DNA from: Microbacterium sp. p3-SID336
GTDB lineage: Bacteria > Actinomycetota > Actinomycetes > Actinomycetales > Microbacteriaceae
Length of the DNA: 48,775 nucleotides
Direction of reading: 5' to 3'
Assembly (NCBI RefSeq): GCF_025143365.1
Contig: NZ_JALXPE010000032.1
Location: forward strand, 1-48,775
The position numbers were made by a program, and so were the translations under genes. The notes below the pieces were generated by a model. It saw only the letters and a list, made by a program, of their open reading frames with translations. It had not been told where the DNA came from and made no database searches. Below are positions 44,660 through 48,775 of the stretch, piece by piece (within the stretch, counting starts at the first letter, position 1; every line of letters starts with the position of its first letter).

Positions 44660-45937
44660 TCAGGACGAACCGGAGACCGAGTCGCGTCGGATCGGACACG
44701 TCATGCAGCGCGGACCGCCGCGGCCGCGGCCGAGCTCGCCACCGCTGATCGTGATGACCTCGATGCCGTGCTTGCGCAGCATGGTGTTCGTGAGGACGTT
44801 CCGGTCGTAGCCGACGACGACGCCGGGACTCAGTGCCAACACGTTGTTCGCGTCGTCCCACTGCTCCCTCGCCGCGATCCGTGCGTCCGCGCTCACCGTC
44901 AGGAGTCGAACGGACTCCGCTCCGAGCGCATCCGAGAGCAGCCCCACGAGCGGTTGCGGTCGACCGACGACCAGCCCTTCGCCGCCCACGCCCGGTGTGA
45001 GGAGATGGCCGCGCAGGGCCTCGCGATCCATGACGGGCGACAGGACGAAGGTCCGTTCGTCGACCATCGTCAGCAGCGTGTCGACGTGCATCATGGCGTG
45101 CGAGCGCGGGAGCGGCAGCGCGATCACCCGATCGGCCTGACCGCTCAGGAAGACGCTCCGCGCCAGCAGCTCCACACCGGCCGGCGTCGTGCGCTCTCCC
45201 ATCCCGATCAGGACCGTGCGATCACCGAGGACCAGGATGTCGCCGCCTTCGGTCGCCGCGGCCGCTGGACCTTCTCCCTGAGCCAGGCGCTCGACGCTCG
45301 ATTCGCGAAAGAGGCGATGGTACTCGTACACCGCGCGGACGAGGACGGTCTCCGGCCGCCTGGCGGGCATCGACATCGTGGTGATGCTCAGCCCCTTGTA
45401 TATCCAGCTCGCGGTATCACGGGCGAAGAGCATGTTCGGCAACGGCGGCACCAGGAAGCCGAACGGGTCGCTGTGCTGGGCGACCAGCCCGTCCGCTCGA
45501 GCACCCCATTCCTCCACCGTGATGCCGCCGATGAGCGCGCGGGCGAGGTCATCCGACTCCCCCGCGTCCAACCGCCGACGCAGCTCGGGGGCGAGTACGA
45601 CACCGAAGCGGTCCTCCGCGCAGACGCTGTCGAGCACGGACCCGCGCGCCTCCGCATCCTCGAGGACGTCCGCGAGCAGGTCGGCTATGTCGTGCACCAC
45701 GACGCCGTGGGATCTGAGGACGTCGACGAACGCGTCATGCTCGCTCCGTGCACGCTGCGACCACACCACATCGTCGAAGAGGAGGAGATCGTGATTCTCC
45801 GGCGTCAGTCGATCGATTTCGACCCCTGGCCGGTGGACGACCACCTCCCGCAGCACGCCCGCCTCGGAATGCACACCGAGCGCATGCGCGTCGATGCGAC
45901 CGGCGGGCGGACGGGACGGCGAGGCCTCGGTGCTCAT
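44660..45937 (-). CDS. arcA: Arginine deiminase
   Basis: 425 residues; hydrolyses arginine to citrulline and ammonia. Guanidino-modifying-fold motifs: [12 protein letters not shown], the catalytic His in [13 protein letters not shown], and nucleophile Cys411 in [14 protein letters not shown] near the C-terminus. [21 protein letters not shown] is also diagnostic. The ATG at 45937 overlaps the permease stop by four bases. No ornithine carbamoyltransferase or carbamate kinase gene is present, so only the ammonia-producing step is encoded here. Confidence 0.96.
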   Translation of the reverse strand: MSTEASPSRPPAGRIDAHALGVHSEAGVLREVVVHRPGVEIDRLTPENHDLLLFDDVVWSQRARSEHDAFVDVLRSHGVVVHDIADLLADVLEDAEARGSVLDSVCAEDRFGVVLAPELRRRLDAGESDDLARALIGGITVEEWGARADGLVAQHSDPFGFLVPPLPNMLFARDTASWIYKGLSITTMSMPARRPETVLVRAVYEYHRLFRESSVERLAQGEGPAAAATEGGDILVLGDRTVLIGMGERTTPAGVELLARSVFLSGQADRVIALPLPRSHAMMHVDTLLTMVDERTFVLSPVMDREALRGHLLTPGVGGEGLVVGRPQPLVGLLSDALGAESVRLLTVSADARIAAREQWDDANNVLALSPGVVVGYDRNVLTNTMLRKHGIEVITISGGELGRGRGGPRCMTCPIRRDSVSGSS

Positions 45938-47316
45938 GCGTGCTCCTCTGATCGGCGTGCGGCTGATGCCTGACGCGATGGCGTGGTGGCGGAGGGGTCG
46001 GCCGATACAGCGGATCTGGTGGCCCGCGTCCACAGGTACAGCGGCACGCCGAGGAACAGCGCGAACGCCCCGAAGTACGTCGCCTCGGCCCCGGTGCCGA
46101 GCATCGACCAGTAGCTGAAGGCCAATGCCAGCACCGACACGGTGAGGTCGCGAGCGAGCTGCCGGACGGAGAGGGTTCGCCGACGCGTGAGAAGCCACGA
46201 CAGCTGAGCGGCGGCGGAGAGCAGGTAGGGAATGACGGCGGTGAACACCGTCAGCAGGACGACCGTCGTGAAGACGCGCTCGAAGCTGGTGTAGGCGAGG
46301 ATCATCAGGGCTGTCGCCAGGACGGTAGAACTGATGATGCCGACCGCTGGCACTCCGCGATGCTCGCGGGCGAAGAAGCGCGGGAAGAGGCCATCACCGG
46401 CGGACACCGATGGCATCTCGCCGACGACGAAGGTCCATCCGACCAGACAGCCCAGCCCGGACACCACCGCCGACACGGCGATGACCTGACCCGCCCACTC
46501 TCCGCCGAAGAGGACGACGGCCGCGTCGCTGTAGGGAGCGGAGGAGGTTCGCAGGTCGGCGCTCGTGACCGCACCGAACACGGCGGCCGTGCCGAGCAGG
46601 TACAACCCGCCGCACAGGACCGTGCCGATCACGGTGGCACGCGGAACGTTGACCTCCGGGTCGCGCACCCGGCCGGCGGCAACCGAGGCGGTCTCGATGC
46701 CCAGGTAGGCGAACAGGGCGACCGCCCCGGCGCTGGCCAGGGCCGTGCCGACGCCGGTTCCGGAGGCGTTGAAGGGACCGAGCTTCGACACGTCGAAGGT
46801 GAGAAGGCCGACGACGGCGATCACGACGAGGGGCACGACCTTGAGCACGGTGAACACCACCTGCGCTCCCCCCATGCTGCGCAGACCCAGGAGGTTGATC
46901 GCCACGGGCAGCCACAGGCAGCCGCTCGCGATGGCGATGGACCACATCACGTCATGCCCGGTGTTCAGGAAGACCTCGATGTAGCCCGTCAGAGCCACCA
47001 CGATCGCAGCGTTCCCCGCCCAGGCCGTGAGCCAGTAGGACCACGCGGCGAGGAACCCCGCGAACTCGCCGAAGGCCTCACGGGCGTAAAGGTACGGGCC
47101 TCCCGAGCCGGGGATCCTCTGCGTCAGGCGGCCGAAGACGAGGGCCAGGGCGACGGCCCCGAGGGTCACGAGCGCGAACGCCACGATGCTGATCGGACCG
47201 AATGCCGCGAGTGCGCTCGGAAGTCCGAAGATGCCGGTGCCGATGACGGAGCCGACCACGAGCGCCGTCGCGGAGGTGACGCCCAGCCCGCCGTGCCTGC
47301 CCGTCTCAGTCGCCAT
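45934..47316 (-). CDS. APC family amino acid permease, probably arginine-linked
   Basis: 460 residues, about 12 membrane segments. The first helix carries the APC substrate motif [21 protein letters not shown], and [27 protein letters not shown] follows. Relatives include arginine/ornithine and putrescine antiporters. Co-transcription with arcA supports arginine import or exchange for its products; substrate is inferred. Start chosen at [10 protein letters not shown] (47316), 15 residues before the first helix; a longer form starting at 47346 is possible. It overlaps the small gene upstream by 11 bases. Confidence 0.9.
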   Translation of the reverse strand: MATETGRHGGLGVTSATALVVGSVIGTGIFGLPSALAAFGPISIVAFALVTLGAVALALVFGRLTQRIPGSGGPYLYAREAFGEFAGFLAAWSYWLTAWAGNAAIVVALTGYIEVFLNTGHDVMWSIAIASGCLWLPVAINLLGLRSMGGAQVVFTVLKVVPLVVIAVVGLLTFDVSKLGPFNASGTGVGTALASAGAVALFAYLGIETASVAAGRVRDPEVNVPRATVIGTVLCGGLYLLGTAAVFGAVTSADLRTSSAPYSDAAVVLFGGEWAGQVIAVSAVVSGLGCLVGWTFVVGEMPSVSAGDGLFPRFFAREHRGVPAVGIISSTVLATALMILAYTSFERVFTTVVLLTVFTAVIPYLLSAAAQLSWLLTRRRTLSVRQLARDLTVSVLALAFSYWSMLGTGAEATYFGAFALFLGVPLYLWTRATRSAVSADPSATTPSRQASAARRSEEHA

Positions 47317-47491
47317 CGAAGGCTCTTCTCCGCGCCGTCCCGGCACGCGGATCGGCCACGATGTCGAGCGGCTGCGTGGCTGTGAGCGAGGCCGTCACAC
47401 GATCCGCGGCGTTCGACGTGCGAGCGGCACGCATCGGCGTCGTGGGAGGCATGAGACCACGCCGGTCTTCGCCGCCGGCACGCGGGGTCAT
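47306..47491 (-). CDS. Small hypothetical protein between USP and permease genes
   Basis: 61 residues (MTPRAGGEDRRGLMPPTTPMRAARTS...), polar, no recognised motif. The ATG at 47491 overlaps the USP stop as ATGA and its 3' end overlaps the permease start, so ribosomes could pass through all three. It may be a real protein or a translational bridge; sequence composition gives no proof. Confidence 0.4.
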   Translation of the reverse strand: MTPRAGGEDRRGLMPPTTPMRAARTSNAADRVTASLTATQPLDIVADPRAGTARRRAFDGD

Positions 47492-47940
47492 GATGCCTGC
47501 TCCCGCGGCTTCGGCTCGTGGTAGATCAGCACGGGGCACTGCGCGTGTTGCGCGCAGGCCATGCTCACCGATCCGAGGAGGAGACCGGTGAAACCTCCGT
47601 GACCGCGGCTGCCGACGACCAGCATCCGAGTGGTCTCGCTGAGATGGATGAGCGTACGCGCGGCTGGTCCCGCCACCACGCTCCGCCGGAGATCGTCGGG
47701 CGGATCATCGCCGAACGCGACACCGATAGTCGAGTCGAGCGTGTGGGCCGCCTCTTCCTCCGGTGACCAGCCCGGCATGGGATACGGCTCCGCGAGGGTC
47801 GGATACGTCCAGGCGATCACCGCCTCGAGACGGACGCCGAGCGCTCGCGCAAGACCGGCGGCGTACCGCAGCACTTCCGCGGAGCACCGTGACCCGTCGA
47901 CGCCGACGATGACCCGGTCTGATTCTGTGATGTCGTCCAT
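47488..47940 (-). CDS. Universal stress protein
   Basis: 150 residues, one USP domain. ATP-binding signature: VIVGVDGSRCSAEVLRYA at the N-terminus and VGSRGHGGFTGLLLGSVS (G-2X-G-9X-G-S) near 110-127. USPs of this ATP-binding type are prominent members of DosR regulons. The start lies 35-48 bases from a DosR-type palindrome. First gene of the USP-small protein-permease-arcA operon. Confidence 0.95.
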   Translation of the reverse strand: MDDITESDRVIVGVDGSRCSAEVLRYAAGLARALGVRLEAVIAWTYPTLAEPYPMPGWSPEEEAAHTLDSTIGVAFGDDPPDDLRRSVVAGPAARTLIHLSETTRMLVVGSRGHGGFTGLLLGSVSMACAQHAQCPVLIYHEPKPREQAS

Positions 47941-47974
47941 GCGCCCAGCTTCCGCCGCGGCGCGCCCCCCGCCA

Positions 47975-47988
47975 GGGACCTAGGTCCT
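47975..47988. promoter_or_regulatory. DosR-type box, near-perfect palindrome
   Basis: GGGACCTAGGTCCT; the inner 12 bases GGACCTAGGTCC are a perfect palindrome. It lies about 35 bases upstream of the USP start and 97 upstream of the BON gene. Matches the GGGAC-N4-GTCCC DosR core at all but the last base. Confidence 0.68.
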
Positions 47989-47999
47989 GTCGACGCGGC

Positions 48000-48013
48000 G
48001 GGACGAAGGGCCC
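48000..48013. promoter_or_regulatory. DosR-type box, second copy
   Basis: GGGACGAAGGGCCC, a GGGAC-N4-GGCCC variant sharing GGACGAAGG with the site at 43798. Centre-to-centre distance from the first box is 25 bases. It is 72 bases upstream of the BON gene start. Confidence 0.58.
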
Positions 48014-48084
48014 GCCTTCCGCTGTCGAATCGGACCACAGTGGAGCGGGTATCGGCCTCGGAGAACCCAGGAAAGGAACAGACG

Positions 48085-48744
48085 ATGACGATAGCTACCG
48101 ACAGCGATCTCGCTGTGCAGACCCGCGTCGGAGAGGAACTGGAGTGGAGTCCGGACGTCGACGCCTCGTCCGTCGCCATCGCGGTGGAGCGTGGCGTCGT
48201 CGCGCTCTTCGGCGAGGTGGCGACGAGTGCCGAGCGCCTCGCCGCCACGCGTGCAGCCGGTCGCACGAGAGGCGTGCGCACTGTCGTGAACCACCTCCGG
48301 GTGCATCCCACCCGCGCGCCCGCCCCGGAACTCGCCCGGATCGTGTCGCGCTGCCTGGCAGCAGCGAGCAACGTGCCGACGTCGGTGACGGCGGAGGTGC
48401 GGGGTCGCAGCGTCCGACTCAGCGGAGAGGTGGACTGGAACTTCCAACGGCATGCCGCCGTGCGCACGACCCAGTATCTCCGTGGTGTGGAGGTCGTCGA
48501 GAACTGCATCACCCTGCGGCCGCGGGCGTCGCTCGCAGCTGATGAGGGAGAGGCGATCATGGACGCACTCACGCGCACGTCCGCGCTGGATTCCCGGCAC
48601 CTGGAGGTGATCGTGTCCGGCGACACGGTGACGCTCACGGGCATCGTGCGTTCCCTGCTCGAGCGCGAGGCCGCCGCCGCAGTCGCATGGCGTTCGTCCG
48701 CCGTCGCCCGCGTCGACAACCGCATCGTCGTGCTCGCGGAGTGA
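48085..48744 (+). CDS. Protein with three BON domains
   Basis: 219 residues, no signal peptide. Three BON units: residues ~10-75 (VAIAVERGVVALFGEVATSAERLAA), ~82-148 (VTAEVRGRSVRLSGEVDWNFQRHAA) and ~152-219 (LEVIVSGDTVTLTGIVRSLLEREAA). BON domains bind membranes or small ligands; cytoplasmic multi-BON proteins are common in actinobacterial stress regulons. Ribosome site AAAGGAA precedes the ATG. Divergent from the USP operon with two DosR-type boxes between. Confidence 0.92.
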   Translation: MTIATDSDLAVQTRVGEELEWSPDVDASSVAIAVERGVVALFGEVATSAERLAATRAAGRTRGVRTVVNHLRVHPTRAPAPELARIVSRCLAAASNVPTSVTAEVRGRSVRLSGEVDWNFQRHAAVRTTQYLRGVEVVENCITLRPRASLAADEGEAIMDALTRTSALDSRHLEVIVSGDTVTLTGIVRSLLEREAAAAVAWRSSAVARVDNRIVVLAE

Positions 48745-48751
48745 GGCGGGG

Positions 48752-48775
48752 ATGACGCAGCGCCCCGCCCGGGTG
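48752..48775 (+). CDS. Possible start of the next gene, cut by the window end
   Basis: ATG at 48752 after GAGGCGGGG, seven bases past the BON stop, reading MTQRPARV before the window ends. Too short to identify; listed because spacing and ribosome site suggest a downstream operon partner. Confidence 0.3.

Noticed and set aside
45043..45054. GGACGAAGGTCC inside arcA, identical to the core of the DosR-type box at 43798
   Set aside because: It lies deep in coding sequence, far from any start; probably chance codon use. Only the intergenic copies are claimed.

Overview
This window is high-GC actinobacterial chromosome, most likely Microbacterium or a close Microbacteriaceae relative. I infer this from base composition, dense ATGA/GTGA start-stop overlaps, TANNNT -10 boxes, leaderless starts, an ileS T-box of the short actinobacterial type and an ileS-folC-DUF4233-ndk block. 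No genus marker gene is present. No rRNA, intact tRNA, CRISPR array, transposase or prophage gene was seen.

Layout. (1) 1-5745, minus strand: T-box, ileS, folC, DUF4233 membrane protein and ndk (cut by the window edge). (2) 5746-7995: a DUF559 endonuclease-like gene, a 0.6 kb gene-free stretch with related inverted-repeat elements, a pyrimidine tract and seven copies of a hexamer, then a pentapeptide-repeat gene. (3) 7985-29525: a 21.5 kb divergent peptide-catabolism island. The minus arm (start 19884) encodes a COG3375-type GNAT, a SIS protein, an OSBS/N-acylamino-acid racemase-like enzyme, a class IV aminotransferase, an M19 dipeptidase, a class I glutamine amidotransferase, a serine hydrolase and a complete Dpp/Opp-type ABC transporter. 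The plus arm (start 19977) encodes an M20 hydrolase, a second complete ABC transporter, an S66 LD-carboxypeptidase and two tandem class-A-beta-lactamase-fold proteins. Five copies of a GGATACGNNTCC-like element lie in its two control regions. The likely job is import and breakdown of D-amino-acid peptides such as cell-wall fragments, with D-residues converted to L by N-succinylation, racemisation and desuccinylation. (4) 29533-44559: P1 peptidase, valS, a small coupled gene, an ArsR-like regulator, kbl-tdh threonine degradation, a LysR regulator, an M3 oligopeptidase, a GyrI-like protein, clpX and a DevS/DevR (DosR)-like two-component pair. (5) 44582-48775: an arginine deiminase, APC permease, small protein and universal stress protein operon, divergent from a triple-BON-domain gene. 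DosR-type boxes lie in the USP/BON intergenic region and upstream of devR, so the right end looks like a small DosR-like stress regulon.
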